Of a DNA stretch of 61,421 nt, positions 51,229 to 60,046 are shown piece after piece (position 1 is the stretch's first letter; every line of letters begins with the position of its first letter). The DNA is from Actinokineospora auranticolor. GTDB taxonomy: Bacteria > Actinomycetota > Actinomycetes > Mycobacteriales > Pseudonocardiaceae. The DNA lies in NCBI RefSeq assembly GCF_002934265.1, contig NZ_PTIX01000036.1, forward strand, positions 1 through 61,421. Reading direction: 5' to 3'. Position numbers and translations under genes: made by a program. A model generated the notes under the pieces. It saw nothing but the letters and a program-made list of their open reading frames with translations, was not told where the DNA came from and searched no databases.

Positions 51229-51723
51229 CTAGTCGGCGTTGTGGTTGGCCGGGGGACGGGTCCAGGCCGTTTTGAGCCAGAGGGCGGCGGTGACGACCAT
51301 GGCGGCTTCGCTGATGGCCAGGCCGATGCCCGGGCCCGGGGACGTCAGGCCCGCCGTGGACTGGCGGGTCCAGATCGCCAGGAGGCCGTCGACCGCCGCG
51401 AACCAGCCGCCCAGGGCGGCGGCCCAGATCAGGGGCCAGCGGCGGAGGGCGAGGGCCAGGGCGGACGTGACGATGCCGAAGGCCAGGGAGGTGCCTGCGA
51501 AGAGGCGGGGGACGGTGCCCGCCCGGCCTGCCGCGTCGTCCGTGCCGAGGAGGACTTGCCAGCCCGCCGAGTCGCCCATCCACGGGAGGATGTAGCCGAC
51601 GATCAGGACGAAGACGGCCACGGCGATGATGATGGCCCGGAGGCCCAGGTCCACCGGGGCTCGGCGCTCCACCGCGTTCACCTCGTCGCGGATGGCCGCG
51701 ATGTCTTCCTCGGACGACGTCAT
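51229..51723 (-). CDS. Small integral membrane protein next to miaB
   Basis: A 164-residue protein with about four predicted transmembrane helices: residues ~27-48 (LRAIIIAVAVFVLIVGYILP), ~70-90 (PRLFAGTSLAFGIVTSALAL), ~93-113 and ~130-152 (GIGLAISEAAMVVTAALWLK). A short acidic N-terminal tail (TSSEEDIAAIRDEVNAVERR) lies in the cytoplasm. The start overlaps the miaB stop in ATGA, so it is co-translated with miaB. A membrane-protein gene at this spot is common in actinobacteria (compare Rv2729c, from memory). Function unknown. Confidence 0.8.
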   Translation of the reverse strand: MTSSEEDIAAIRDEVNAVERRAPVDLGLRAIIIAVAVFVLIVGYILPWMGDSAGWQVLLGTDDAAGRAGTVPRLFAGTSLAFGIVTSALALALRRWPLIWAAALGGWFAAVDGLLAIWTRQSTAGLTSPGPGIGLAISEAAMVVTAALWLKTAWTRPPANHNAD

Positions 51724-53183
51724 CCGCAGCCTCCGGTGACCGGTTGGGGTGCCGGGGTGCCGAAGCCGGGGAGGCCGAGGCTCACGCCGGGCGTCTTGGG
51801 GCGCAGGCCCGCGGCGTGGTTGTCGCCCGCGCGGGTGCGGCGGTGGGAGACCGGCTCCCCGTCGGCGACCAGGTGGTGGGGCGCGGCGTAGGTGACGACC
51901 GCCTCGACCACGTCACCCGGGCGGATGTCCCCCGACCCGGGGGTGAAGTGCACCAGGCGGTTGTCGCGGGCCCGGCCGCTCATCCGCCGCGTATCGGCGT
52001 CCTTGCGGCCCTCGCCGGTGGCCACGACGATCTCCAGCGTCCGGCCGACCTGGGTCTTGTTCTGCTCCCACGAGATCTCGTTCTGCACCGCGATCAGGCG
52101 GTCGTAGCGCTCCTGCACGACCTCCTTCGGCAGGTGGCCCGGCATGGTCGCCGCGGGCGTGCCCGGGCGCTTCGAATACTGGAAGGTGAAGGCGCTGGCG
52201 AACCGCGACTCGCGGACGACGTCGAGGGTGGCCTGGAAGTCGTCCTCCGTCTCGCCGGGGAAGCCGACGATGATGTCGGTGGTGATCGCGGCGTCGGGCA
52301 TGGCGGTGCGGACCTTGTCGATGATCGACAGGTAGCGGGCCGAGCGGTACGAGCGGCGCATCTCGCGCAGCAGGCGGTCCGAGCCCGACTGCAGGGGCAT
52401 GTGCAGCTGGTGGCACACGTTCGGGGTCTCGGCCATGGCGGCGATGACGTCGTCGGTGAAGTCCTTCGGGTGCGGGGAGGTGAACCGGACCCGCTCCAGG
52501 CCGTCGACCTCGCCGCAGGCGCGCAGGAGCTTGCCGAAGGCGAAGCGGTCGCCGAACTCCACCCCGTACGAGTTGACGTTCTGCCCCAGCAGCGTCACCT
52601 CGAGCACACCCTCCGCGACCAGGGCCTGGGCCTCGGCCAGGATCTCCCCCGGTCGACGGTCCTTCTCCCGGCCGCGCAGTGACGGGACGATGCAGAAGGT
52701 GCACGTGTTGTTGCACCCCACCGAGATCGACACCCACCCCGAGTACGCCGAGTCGCGGCGGGCGGGCAGCGTCGACGGGAAGACCTCCAGCGACTCGAGG
52801 ATCTCCACCTCGGCGCGGCGGTTGTGCCGGGCGCGGTCGAGCAGCACGGGCAGCGAACCGATGTTGTGCGTGCCGAACACCACGTCCACCCACGGCGCCT
52901 TGCGGACGATCTCGCCGCGGTCCTTCTGCGCCAGGCAGCCGCCGACGGCGATCTGCAGGTCCGGGTTGGCCGACTTCACCGGCGCCAGGTGGCTGAGGTT
53001 GCCGTACAGCTTGTTGTCGGCGTTCTCCCGCACCGCGCAGGTGTTGAACACCACGACGTCGGCCTGCCCGCCCTCGGGCACGGCGACGTACCCCGCGGCC
53101 TCCAGCAGGCCGGACAGCCGCTCGGAGTCGTGGACGTTCATCTGGCACCCGTAGGTGCGGACTTGGTAGGTTCGCGCGCTCAT
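51720..53183 (-). CDS. miaB: tRNA-2-methylthio-N6-dimethylallyladenosine synthase
   Basis: A 487-residue radical-SAM methylthiotransferase that adds the 2-methylthio group to i6A37 made by MiaA. The N-terminal UPF0004 domain supplies the second cluster (YGCQMNVHDSE, FNTCAVREN, and GGCLAQKDRG), the radical-SAM motif is GCNNTCTFCIVPSLRGREKD (about residues 155-174), and the TRAM domain follows near residue 380. The C-terminal ~45 residues beyond TRAM are Pro/Gly-rich and variable. It precedes the small membrane-protein gene with a 4-base overlap. Confidence 0.95.
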   Translation of the reverse strand: MSARTYQVRTYGCQMNVHDSERLSGLLEAAGYVAVPEGGQADVVVFNTCAVRENADNKLYGNLSHLAPVKSANPDLQIAVGGCLAQKDRGEIVRKAPWVDVVFGTHNIGSLPVLLDRARHNRRAEVEILESLEVFPSTLPARRDSAYSGWVSISVGCNNTCTFCIVPSLRGREKDRRPGEILAEAQALVAEGVLEVTLLGQNVNSYGVEFGDRFAFGKLLRACGEVDGLERVRFTSPHPKDFTDDVIAAMAETPNVCHQLHMPLQSGSDRLLREMRRSYRSARYLSIIDKVRTAMPDAAITTDIIVGFPGETEDDFQATLDVVRESRFASAFTFQYSKRPGTPAATMPGHLPKEVVQERYDRLIAVQNEISWEQNKTQVGRTLEIVVATGEGRKDADTRRMSGRARDNRLVHFTPGSGDIRPGDVVEAVVTYAAPHHLVADGEPVSHRRTRAGDNHAAGLRPKTPGVSLGLPGFGTPAPQPVTGGCG

Positions 53184-53287
53184 CTCGGTTCCCGAGAGTA
53201 CGCTGCGCCGCCCGGGGGCCGAGGACCACCGGTGGCGAAGTCACGCTTCCCCGTGTTCCGCGGCCCCGGTTCTGGGAAGATCGGCGG

Positions 53288-54226
53288 ATGACGCGCGCGC
53301 GGCCCGGCCTCAGGTTCGCGGCCGCGCTGTGCGCGCTGCTGACCCTGCTGTCGGGGTGCGACGCCCAGTTCCCCGAGGCCCGGCTGCGCATCGCGGCGGG
53401 CAACCTCAACGGCGTCTACAACAACATGGCCCAGTACCTAGCCGACACCTGGCAGCGCACGCTGGGCATGCCGCACCCCGAGGTGCTCGACACCAGCGGC
53501 TCCCCCGAGAACGTGACCAAGCTGCTCAGCGGCGCGGCGGACATCGCCTTCAGCGCCGCCGACGTGGCCGCCGAGCCCCACCCGGGCGGCGCCCAGCCGC
53601 AGGCGCTGGCCCGCATCTACAACGACTACCTGCACATCGTGGTCCGCGCCGACGGCCCGATCCAGCGCTTCGCCGACCTGCGCGGCAAGCGGGTCGCGGT
53701 CGGCTCACCCGACTCCGGTGTCGAGTTCATCGCCGACCGCATGCTGCGCATGTTCGACCTCGGCGACCCCGGCGCGCTGGACCGCCGGTCGATGAAGGTC
53801 ACCGAGTCGGCCGAGGCGCTGCGCGACGGGAAGATCGACGCGTTCTTCTGGTCCGGTGGGCTGCCGACCGAGGCGATCTCGCGGTTGGCCGACGTGGTGT
53901 CGATCCGGCTGCTCGACCTGACCGAGGAGATGCCGTTGCTGCGCAAGCAGTACCCGGTGTACAACTCGGCGTCGATCCCGGCGTCGACCTACCGGCTCAC
54001 CGGGCGCCCGGTGAACACGTTGGCGGTGCCGAACTTCCTGCTGGTGTCCGCCGACATGTCGCCGGACCTCGCGGAGGCGCTGGTGCGCGAGTTCTTCGAC
54101 GCGCAGCCCGCGATGGCCAAGCAGGTGCAGGCGGCGCTGGCGATCGACCGCCAGTCGGCCATCGAGACCGATCCCGTGCGGCTGCACCCGGGCGCCGAGC
54201 GCTACTTCCGGGCCGAGAAGGCGTGA
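53288..54226 (+). CDS. TAXI-family TRAP-type solute-binding lipoprotein
   Basis: The 312-residue product has a lipoprotein signal (FAAALCALLTLLSGC, lipobox LSGC at about residue 24) and a TAXI-type periplasmic binding fold. Hallmarks are RIAAGNLNGVYNNMAQYLAD, VLDTSGSPENVTKLLSGAAD and LRGKRVAVGSPDSGVEFIAD. No TRAP membrane genes (DctQ or DctM) are present. It instead converges with a histidine kinase gene, overlapping its 3' end by 25 bases. Such pairs suggest that the binding protein presents a ligand to the kinase rather than to a transporter; that is inference. Confidence 0.87.
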   Translation: MTRARPGLRFAAALCALLTLLSGCDAQFPEARLRIAAGNLNGVYNNMAQYLADTWQRTLGMPHPEVLDTSGSPENVTKLLSGAADIAFSAADVAAEPHPGGAQPQALARIYNDYLHIVVRADGPIQRFADLRGKRVAVGSPDSGVEFIADRMLRMFDLGDPGALDRRSMKVTESAEALRDGKIDAFFWSGGLPTEAISRLADVVSIRLLDLTEEMPLLRKQYPVYNSASIPASTYRLTGRPVNTLAVPNFLLVSADMSPDLAEALVREFFDAQPAMAKQVQAALAIDRQSAIETDPVRLHPGAERYFRAEKA

Positions 54227-55623
54227 CCCTCCGCGGGTAGCTCCACCGTGACGCGCAGCCCTCCGCCGTCCGGGAGTTCCAACCTGAGTTCCCCGCCCGC
54301 GTGCGCGATGACGCGGCTGACGATCGCCAGGCCCAACCCGGAGCCGGGCACGTTCTGGTGGGAGTTGCTGCGCCAGAACCGGTCGGTCGCGCGCTCCAAC
54401 TCGTCCTGGCGCAGACCGGGCCCGTGGTCGCGGACCGACAGGCGCACCCGGTCGCCGACTACCTCGACCGCGACGAGGACCTGCGAGCCCGGGTCGGTGA
54501 ACTTGAGCGCGTTGTCCAGGAGCGCGTCGAGGATGCCGTCGACGCTGCGGGCGGGCGCCAGGGCGCGCACCGGGGCCACCGCGCCGTCCACGTCGAGGGT
54601 GATGTCCCGCGCGGCCGCGACGACCCGCCAGTCCGCGACCCGTTCGTCGACCACCTCGTCGACGTCGGTCGGCACGAGTTCGCCGCGGCTGTTCTCGGCG
54701 CGCGCCAGGGCCAGCAGCTCGTCGAGGATGCGCTTGAGCCGGTCGGCCTCGGCCGCGGCGGCGACGCGGTGGTCGTCGGCCTCGGTGTCGACGTGGCCCT
54801 CGAGGTTGACCAGGCGCAGCTTGAGCGCGGTGAGCGGGTTGCGGAGCTGGTGCGAGGCGTCGGCGACGAAGGCGCGCTGGGCGGCGAGCGTGTCGCCGAC
54901 GGAGGTGGCCATCCGGTCGAACGAGCGGCTGAGCTTGCGCAGTTCCGGCGGGCCGTGCTCGTCGCCGACCGGGTCGGCCTCGCGCCCGCTGACCACGGCG
55001 GCCACCAGCGACCCGGTGGCCTCGTCGAGCCTGCGCACCGGTCGCAGGATCCACTGGATGACCGGGACCGCGAGCATCAGCGCCAACGCGAACGCGAGCA
55101 CCCCGCCCGCGGCGATCATCAGCCACCACCACAGCATCCGGTCGCGGCTGCGGTCGGTCGGCGACACGGTGATCACCGCGCCGCGCACTTCACCGTCGAC
55201 CAGCACCGGACCGGCGAGGACGAGGGGTTTGTCGTCCCACGGGAGCAGCAGTGCCCCCGGTTGCGGTCGACGACCCGCGAGCGCTTCTTGGAGCCTGTCG
55301 CGCACTTGGTCGTCGCCCAGGTCCACCGCACGCGCGCTGCCGTAGCTCGCCGACCGGACGACGGCGCTGCTCTCCTGGTCGACGATCAGCACGCCGATGC
55401 CGTAGAGCTCCGAGTAGCGGTTCAGCTCCTCGCGCAGCGACTCCGGGTCGCCGTCGACGAGCGGTCGTTGGGCCATCGAGGCGAACCGGGTGGTGTCGGC
55501 GAGCCGGTCGAGGAACAGCCGCTGCTGCTCGGCGCCCGCGACCGCCAGCGCCAGCGGCACGCCGAGGCCGAAGACCAGCAGCGCCACCACGAACCAGACC
55601 ATGCCCAGCAGCCGCGTGCGCAT
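54202..55623 (-). CDS. Sensor histidine kinase
   Basis: A 473-residue membrane kinase. It has TM1 at about residues 8-30, an extracellular sensor of about 130 residues (RFASMAQRPLVDGDPESLRE, then VLIVDQESSAVVRSASYGSA), and TM2 at about 164-188. A HAMP region follows, then the phospho-acceptor His 258 in ADASHQLRNPLTALKLRL. The ATPase domain has the N box LLDNALKF, G1 DHGPGL and the GSGLGLAIVSRVIAHAGG box. It lies 21 bases after its response regulator gene on the same strand. Its 3' end overlaps the convergent TAXI gene, whose product may modulate it. Confidence 0.92.
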   Translation of the reverse strand: MRTRLLGMVWFVVALLVFGLGVPLALAVAGAEQQRLFLDRLADTTRFASMAQRPLVDGDPESLREELNRYSELYGIGVLIVDQESSAVVRSASYGSARAVDLGDDQVRDRLQEALAGRRPQPGALLLPWDDKPLVLAGPVLVDGEVRGAVITVSPTDRSRDRMLWWWLMIAAGGVLAFALALMLAVPVIQWILRPVRRLDEATGSLVAAVVSGREADPVGDEHGPPELRKLSRSFDRMATSVGDTLAAQRAFVADASHQLRNPLTALKLRLVNLEGHVDTEADDHRVAAAAEADRLKRILDELLALARAENSRGELVPTDVDEVVDERVADWRVVAAARDITLDVDGAVAPVRALAPARSVDGILDALLDNALKFTDPGSQVLVAVEVVGDRVRLSVRDHGPGLRQDELERATDRFWRSNSHQNVPGSGLGLAIVSRVIAHAGGELRLELPDGGGLRVTVELPAEGHAFSARK

Positions 55624-55644
55624 GTCGCCTCCCCCGAACGCCTC

Positions 55645-56322
55645 CTACCCGAGTCTGCCGGGTTGGCCCGACAGGCGGTACCCGACGCCGCGCACGGTCT
55701 CGATGAGCGCGGGCCTGCCGAGCTTCGTCCGCAATGTTGCCACGTGCACGTCCAGGGACCGGTTCTCCGCCGCGCCCGCGCGGCCCCACACCTCGGCCAG
55801 GATCAGGTCCCGGCCGCACACCGAGCCCTCCGCGCCGACGATGAGCGAGAAGACCTGGAACTCCTTGCGGGACAGCGGAACCACCTCACTGTCCACAGTG
55901 ACCTCATGGCGGTCGAAGTCGACCCGCACGCCGTCGAGCTGCACCACGCCGCTGGGCGCGCCGCCGCGGTCGGAGCGGCGCCTGCGGACCGCGTGCACCC
56001 TGGCCACGAGCTCGTCGACGTCGTAGGGCTTGACCAGGTAGTCGTCGGCGCCCGCGCGCAGCCCGACGATCCGGTCGTCGACCTCGGCGCGGGCGGAGAC
56101 CACGATGACCGCGACGTCGCTGGCGGCGCGGATCTGTCGACACAGGACCACCCCGTCCACATCGGGCAGGCCCAGGTCCAGCAGCACCACGTCGACCTCG
56201 TTGACCAGGTCGAGCACGCCCGCGCCGGAGGCCAGCCTGCGCACCGCCAGACCCCGGCGCACCAGGGCCGGGGTCAGCGCGTCGGCGACCCGGTCGTCGT
56301 CCTCCACGAGCAGCACGCGCAC
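55645..56322 (-). CDS. OmpR-family response regulator
   Basis: A 225-residue regulator. The receiver domain covers residues 1-112, with acidic D8/D9 (VLLVEDDDRV), phospho-acceptor D49 (VVLLDLGLPDVDG) and the switch lysine in YLVKPYDVDEL. The C-terminal winged helix (about 125-222) contains VPLSRKEFQVFSLIV and LDVHVATLRTKLGRPALIET. The GTG at 56322 follows GGAGG at six bases; an in-frame ATG at 56337 is possible. It is divergent from gluA across 189 bases, and the importer genes are candidate targets. Confidence 0.92.
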   Translation of the reverse strand: MRVLLVEDDDRVADALTPALVRRGLAVRRLASGAGVLDLVNEVDVVLLDLGLPDVDGVVLCRQIRAASDVAVIVVSARAEVDDRIVGLRAGADDYLVKPYDVDELVARVHAVRRRRSDRGGAPSGVVQLDGVRVDFDRHEVTVDSEVVPLSRKEFQVFSLIVGAEGSVCGRDLILAEVWGRAGAAENRSLDVHVATLRTKLGRPALIETVRGVGYRLSGQPGRLG

Positions 56323-56511
56323 TCGAAACCTCCGCATCCGACGGTCCCGCTCGGCACCGAGAGCGAGCGCCCGGTTGTCGCGCGTGACACAGTTGAGACC
56401 CTAAGTGTTGCTCAAGGCCCATGGGCGTGGTGGTCGCGCCGGAGTAAGTTTCCGCCAACGCCCACCCCTCGGCACGGGAATTCCGGTACGCGAGCACTCG
56501 CGGAGGAGAAG

Positions 56512-57267
56512 ATGACCGCCACCAACACCGCACCTCCGATGATCAGGATGGCGTCGGTGGACAAGTACTTCGGTTCGCTGCACGTGCTGCGGGAGATCGA
56601 CCTCGAGGTGCCCAAGGGGCAGGTCGTGGTGGTGCTCGGCCCGTCCGGGTCGGGCAAGTCCACGCTCTGCCGCGCCATCAACCGGCTCGAACCCATCAAC
56701 ACCGGGGTGATCGAGGTCGACGGCAAGCCGCTGCCCGACGAGGGCCGGGAGCTGGCCGAGCTGCGCGCCGAGGTCGGCATGGTCTTCCAGTCGTTCAACC
56801 TGTTCGCGCACAAGACGATCCTGGAGAACGTGATGCTGGCGCCCGTGAAGGTGCGCAAGCAGCCTGCGGCGGAGGCGCGCAAGGCCGCGCAGCAGCTGCT
56901 GGAGCGGGTGGGCATCGCGAGCCAGGCGGACAAGTACCCGGCGCAGCTCTCCGGTGGTCAGCAGCAGCGGGCGGCGATCGCGCGGGCGCTGGCCATGCGG
57001 CCCAAGGTGATGCTCTTCGACGAGCCGACCTCGGCGCTGGACCCGGAGATGGTCCAGGAGGTGCTCGACGTGATGACCTCGCTGGCCGCCGACGGGATGA
57101 CGATGCTGGTCGTCACGCACGAGATGGGCTTCGCGCGCAAGGCCGCGCACCGCGTGCTGTTCATGTCCGACGGCGAGGTCGTGGAGGACAGCACGCCGGA
57201 GTCGTTCTTCACCGCGCCGAAGACCACGCGCGCCAAGGACTTCCTTGGCAAGATCCTCACCCACTGA
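56512..57267 (+). CDS. gluA: Amino-acid (glutamate-type) ABC importer, ATPase
   Basis: A 251-residue ABC ATPase of the polar amino-acid type. Walker A is VLGPSGSGKSTLC (about residues 43-55), the Q-loop MVFQSFNLFAHKT, the signature LSGGQQQRAAIARAL (about 151), Walker B VMLFDEPTSALDPEMV, and the H-switch VVTHEMG. It energises uptake by the products of the next three genes. The start at 56512 follows GAGGAGAAG. The much longer open frame that begins near 54301 is antisense to the two-component genes and was discounted. The order gluA-B-C-D is that of Corynebacterium. Confidence 0.92.
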   Translation: MTATNTAPPMIRMASVDKYFGSLHVLREIDLEVPKGQVVVVLGPSGSGKSTLCRAINRLEPINTGVIEVDGKPLPDEGRELAELRAEVGMVFQSFNLFAHKTILENVMLAPVKVRKQPAAEARKAAQQLLERVGIASQADKYPAQLSGGQQQRAAIARALAMRPKVMLFDEPTSALDPEMVQEVLDVMTSLAADGMTMLVVTHEMGFARKAAHRVLFMSDGEVVEDSTPESFFTAPKTTRAKDFLGKILTH

Positions 57268-57342
57268 CGCCCGGGTGCCGCGGCGGCACGAGACCACGAC
57301 CGAGATCCGAATCCGTCCAAGAAGATCGGGAGAGCACACACG

Positions 57343-58233
57343 ATGAGGGTTCGTAGCCTGGTAGTGGGGCTGCTGGCGACCGGTTTGGCGCTGACCGCGT
57401 GCGGCAAGGAGGTGACCCCGTCATCGGGTGGTCAGACGACCACCCCGCCCCCCGCGGCGACCGGTGTCACCGTCGACGGTTCGCCCACGTTCGACCGGAT
57501 GAAGCAGGCCGGGAAGATCACCATCGGGGTCAAGGAGGACCAGCCCGGGCTGGGCAGCCGGAACCCGACCACCAAGGAGTTCTCGGGCTTCGACATCGAG
57601 ATCGCGCGGCTGGTCGCGGCGAAGCTCGGCTTCGACAAGGACAAGATCGAGTACAAGGTCGTGCAGAGCGCGGGCCGCGAGGCCGCGATCGTCAACGGCG
57701 ACGTCGACATCTACGTCGGCACGTACACGATCAACGACAAGCGCAAGCAGCAGATCTCCTTCGCGGGCCCGTACTTCGTCGCGGGTCAGGCGCTGCTGGT
57801 GCGCAAGGACGACTCCAGCATCACCGGCAAGGAGACCCTCAAGGGCAAGAAGGTGTGCTCGGTGACCGGCTCCACGCCGATCCAGCGGGTGCGCGACCAG
57901 CAGCTCACCGAGCCCGCGAACATCATCGAGTTCCAGGGCTACTCGCAGTGCGTGGACAAGCTGCTGACCAAGGAGGTCGACGCGGTCACCACCGACGACG
58001 CCATCCTCAAGGGCTTCGCCGCGCAGAACCCCGAGGACCTCAAGGTCGTCGGTGAGCCGTTCTCCAAGGAGCCCTACGGCATCGGCCTGGCCAAGGACGA
58101 CAAGGCGCTGCGCGACAAGGTGAACGACATCCTGCAGGGCGCGCTGGACGACGGAACCTGGCAGAAGATCTACGACTCGACGCTGGGCAAGTCCGGTTCG
58201 CCCGCGACGAAGCCGACGCTCGAGCGCTACTGA
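57343..58233 (+). CDS. gluB: Glutamate-type ABC importer, solute-binding lipoprotein
   Basis: A 296-residue extracellular binding protein anchored by lipid: signal peptide VRSLVVGLLATGLALTAC with lipobox LTAC. A Pro/Thr-rich linker precedes the SBP fold (GKITIGVKEDQPGLGSRNPT, GFDIEIARLVAAKLGFDKDK, NGDVDIYVGTYTINDKRKQQ). The substrate is probably an acidic or polar amino acid. It lies 75 bases downstream of gluA and 86 bases upstream of gluC. The start follows GGGAGAG. Confidence 0.92.
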   Translation: MRVRSLVVGLLATGLALTACGKEVTPSSGGQTTTPPPAATGVTVDGSPTFDRMKQAGKITIGVKEDQPGLGSRNPTTKEFSGFDIEIARLVAAKLGFDKDKIEYKVVQSAGREAAIVNGDVDIYVGTYTINDKRKQQISFAGPYFVAGQALLVRKDDSSITGKETLKGKKVCSVTGSTPIQRVRDQQLTEPANIIEFQGYSQCVDKLLTKEVDAVTTDDAILKGFAAQNPEDLKVVGEPFSKEPYGIGLAKDDKALRDKVNDILQGALDDGTWQKIYDSTLGKSGSPATKPTLERY

Positions 58234-58319
58234 TCCGCTGATGGCCTGACGTCCCGGCGGGCGACCCTTGCCCGGGTCGCCCGCCGGTCTGGTCGTCGAC
58301 GAGTTGGAGTGAGGGCACA

Positions 58320-58967
58320 TTGGGCGCGCTACTGGACAACCTGCCGCTGTTCCTGTCGGGGTTCCGCACCACGGTGTGGCTGTTCCTCGTCTCGGCCGCG
58401 GCCTCGCTGGTCTTCGGCACCATCCTGGCGATGCTGCGGGTCAGCCCCGTGCCGATCCTGCGGGGCATCGGCACGCTCTACGTGACGGTCGTGCGGAACA
58501 CGCCGCTGACCCTGGTGTTCCTGTTCTTCATCTTCGCCTACCCGCTGCTCAAGATCGTCGACCTGTCCTACGCCGTGCGGGCCATGGTGGCGCTGTCGGT
58601 GTACACCTCGGCGTTCGTCTGCGAGGTCGTGCGCTCCGGCATCAACACGGTCCCGGTCGGGCAGGCCGAGGCGGCGCGGGCGCTCGGGCTCAACTTCGGG
58701 CAGACGCTGGGGTCGGTGATCCTGCCGCAGGCGATGCGCGCGGTGGCGCCGCCGATGATGAGCACGCTGATCGCGCTGCTGAAGAACACCACCATCGCGG
58801 CGGGCTTCTCGGTGGCCGAGGCGGGCGCGATCCGCGCGGTGCTGGCCGACAAGGGCTACCCGCAGATGGTCACGCTGGCCTGGGTGGCGGTCGGGTTCAT
58901 CCTGCTGGTCATGGTGCTGACGCTGGTGCAGCGGACCTTCGAGAAGCGCTGGAGCCGTGCGCGATGA
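58320..58967 (+). CDS. gluC: Glutamate-type ABC importer, permease subunit 1
   Basis: A 215-residue permease with about five transmembrane helices: LFLSGFRTTVWLFLVSAAAS, TLVFLFFIFAYPLLKIVDLS, AMVALSVYTSAFVCEVVRSG, and two later ones. The coupling-helix EAA motif is seen in GQAEAARALGLNFGQTLGSV. It starts with the rare codon TTG at 58320 after GAGTGAGGG, with no better start nearby. Its stop overlaps the gluD start in ATGA. Confidence 0.92.
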   Translation: MGALLDNLPLFLSGFRTTVWLFLVSAAASLVFGTILAMLRVSPVPILRGIGTLYVTVVRNTPLTLVFLFFIFAYPLLKIVDLSYAVRAMVALSVYTSAFVCEVVRSGINTVPVGQAEAARALGLNFGQTLGSVILPQAMRAVAPPMMSTLIALLKNTTIAAGFSVAEAGAIRAVLADKGYPQMVTLAWVAVGFILLVMVLTLVQRTFEKRWSRAR

Positions 58968-59830
58968 GCAACGTCCTGTTCGACATCCCCGGCCCCCGGG
59001 CGCGGGTCCGCCACCGCCTGTACGCGGTCCTCGGCGTGGCCGCCGTGGCCGCCTTCGTCGGCTTCATCGTCTGGCGGCTGGCCGAGAGCGGCGAGTTCGC
59101 AGCGCGCAAGTGGGAGTGGATCCAGTACAAGCAGGTGCAGGAGGACCTCGCGGCGGCGGTCGGCAACACCCTGCGGGCCTTCGCCCTCGGCGCGGTGCTG
59201 GCCCTGGCGTTCGGCGCGGTGTTCGCCGCGGGCAGGCTCTCGGACCACAAGCCGGTGCGGGTCGTGGCCGGGTTCGTGGTGGAGCTGTTCCGGGCGATCC
59301 CGCTGCTCATCCTGATGTTCATGTTCTACTACGGCCTGCCGACGCTCGGCGTGCGGATGTCGCCGTACATGGCGGTCGTGCTGGGCCTGACGCTGTACAA
59401 CGGCTCGGTGCTCGCGGAGGTCTTCCGCGCGGGCATCCAGGCCCTGCCGAAGGGCCAGAGCGAGGCGGCGTACGCGCTGGGCATGCGCAAGACCCAGGTG
59501 ATGGTCCTGATCCTGCTGCCGCAGGCGCTGCGCACGATGCTGCCGACGATCATCAGCCAGCTCGTGGTGCTGCTCAAGGACACGGCGCTCGGGTTCCTGA
59601 TCACGTACGAGGAACTGCTGAACTACGCGCGCTACATCGGCTCGATCTACGCTTTCGGGGACCTGGACAGCCAGATCTTCTTCTACCGGCCGATCATCCC
59701 GACGACGATCGTGGTAGGGGCTATTTACATCACGCTGTGCCTGCTGCTGACCCTGCTGGCCAACCGGCTGCAGAAGCGGCAGCGGCGCAACCGCAAGATC
59801 CAGGCCGCCCCGGCGGAGGCTGTTGTCTGA
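58964..59830 (+). CDS. gluD: Glutamate-type ABC importer, permease subunit 2
   Basis: A 288-residue permease. It has a cytoplasmic N terminus (SNVLFDIPGPRARVRHRLYA), then a first helix (VLGVAAVAAFVGFIVWRLAE), a soluble segment, and about five more helices. The EAA-type loop is in GQSEAAYALGMRKTQVMVLI. A basic tail (QKRQRRNRKIQAAP) closes it. It is longer than GluC, as in the Corynebacterium system. It ends the operon and is followed by TTTTTT and a hairpin. Confidence 0.92.
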   Translation: MSNVLFDIPGPRARVRHRLYAVLGVAAVAAFVGFIVWRLAESGEFAARKWEWIQYKQVQEDLAAAVGNTLRAFALGAVLALAFGAVFAAGRLSDHKPVRVVAGFVVELFRAIPLLILMFMFYYGLPTLGVRMSPYMAVVLGLTLYNGSVLAEVFRAGIQALPKGQSEAAYALGMRKTQVMVLILLPQALRTMLPTIISQLVVLLKDTALGFLITYEELLNYARYIGSIYAFGDLDSQIFFYRPIIPTTIVVGAIYITLCLLLTLLANRLQKRQRRNRKIQAAPAEAVV

Positions 59831-59846
59831 TTTTTTCGGCGAACCG

Positions 59847-59876
59847 GTGCCCGTTCCGCTTCGGCGGGGCGGGCAC
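59847..59876. terminator. Probable terminator after gluD
   Basis: GTGCCCG (59847-59853) pairs with CGGGCAC (59870-59876), with an inner CCGC/GCGG pairing, 17 bases after the gluD stop. A run of six T (59831-59836) lies before the stem, not after it, so strength is uncertain. Confidence 0.5.
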
Positions 59877-60046
59877 TGTGCTGTTCGCGCTCGGCCCTTG
59901 TGCGCCTCGAACGTTCCGGCGGGATTGTGTTCTCTCGTGGTCTTGGCGCGGTTTCGAGTTGGTGCTCGGTGGGGTGAATTGTCTTTGTGCGGGGCCTTGA
60001 CCTCAAGGGGGCGATGCGCCGGGCATGGGATGATCTTCGTGGGTGA

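Noticed and set aside
54301..56511. N-terminal extension of gluA by over 700 codons
   Set aside because: The extension is antisense to the two-component genes; gluA has a good ribosome-binding site at 56512 and normal length from there.
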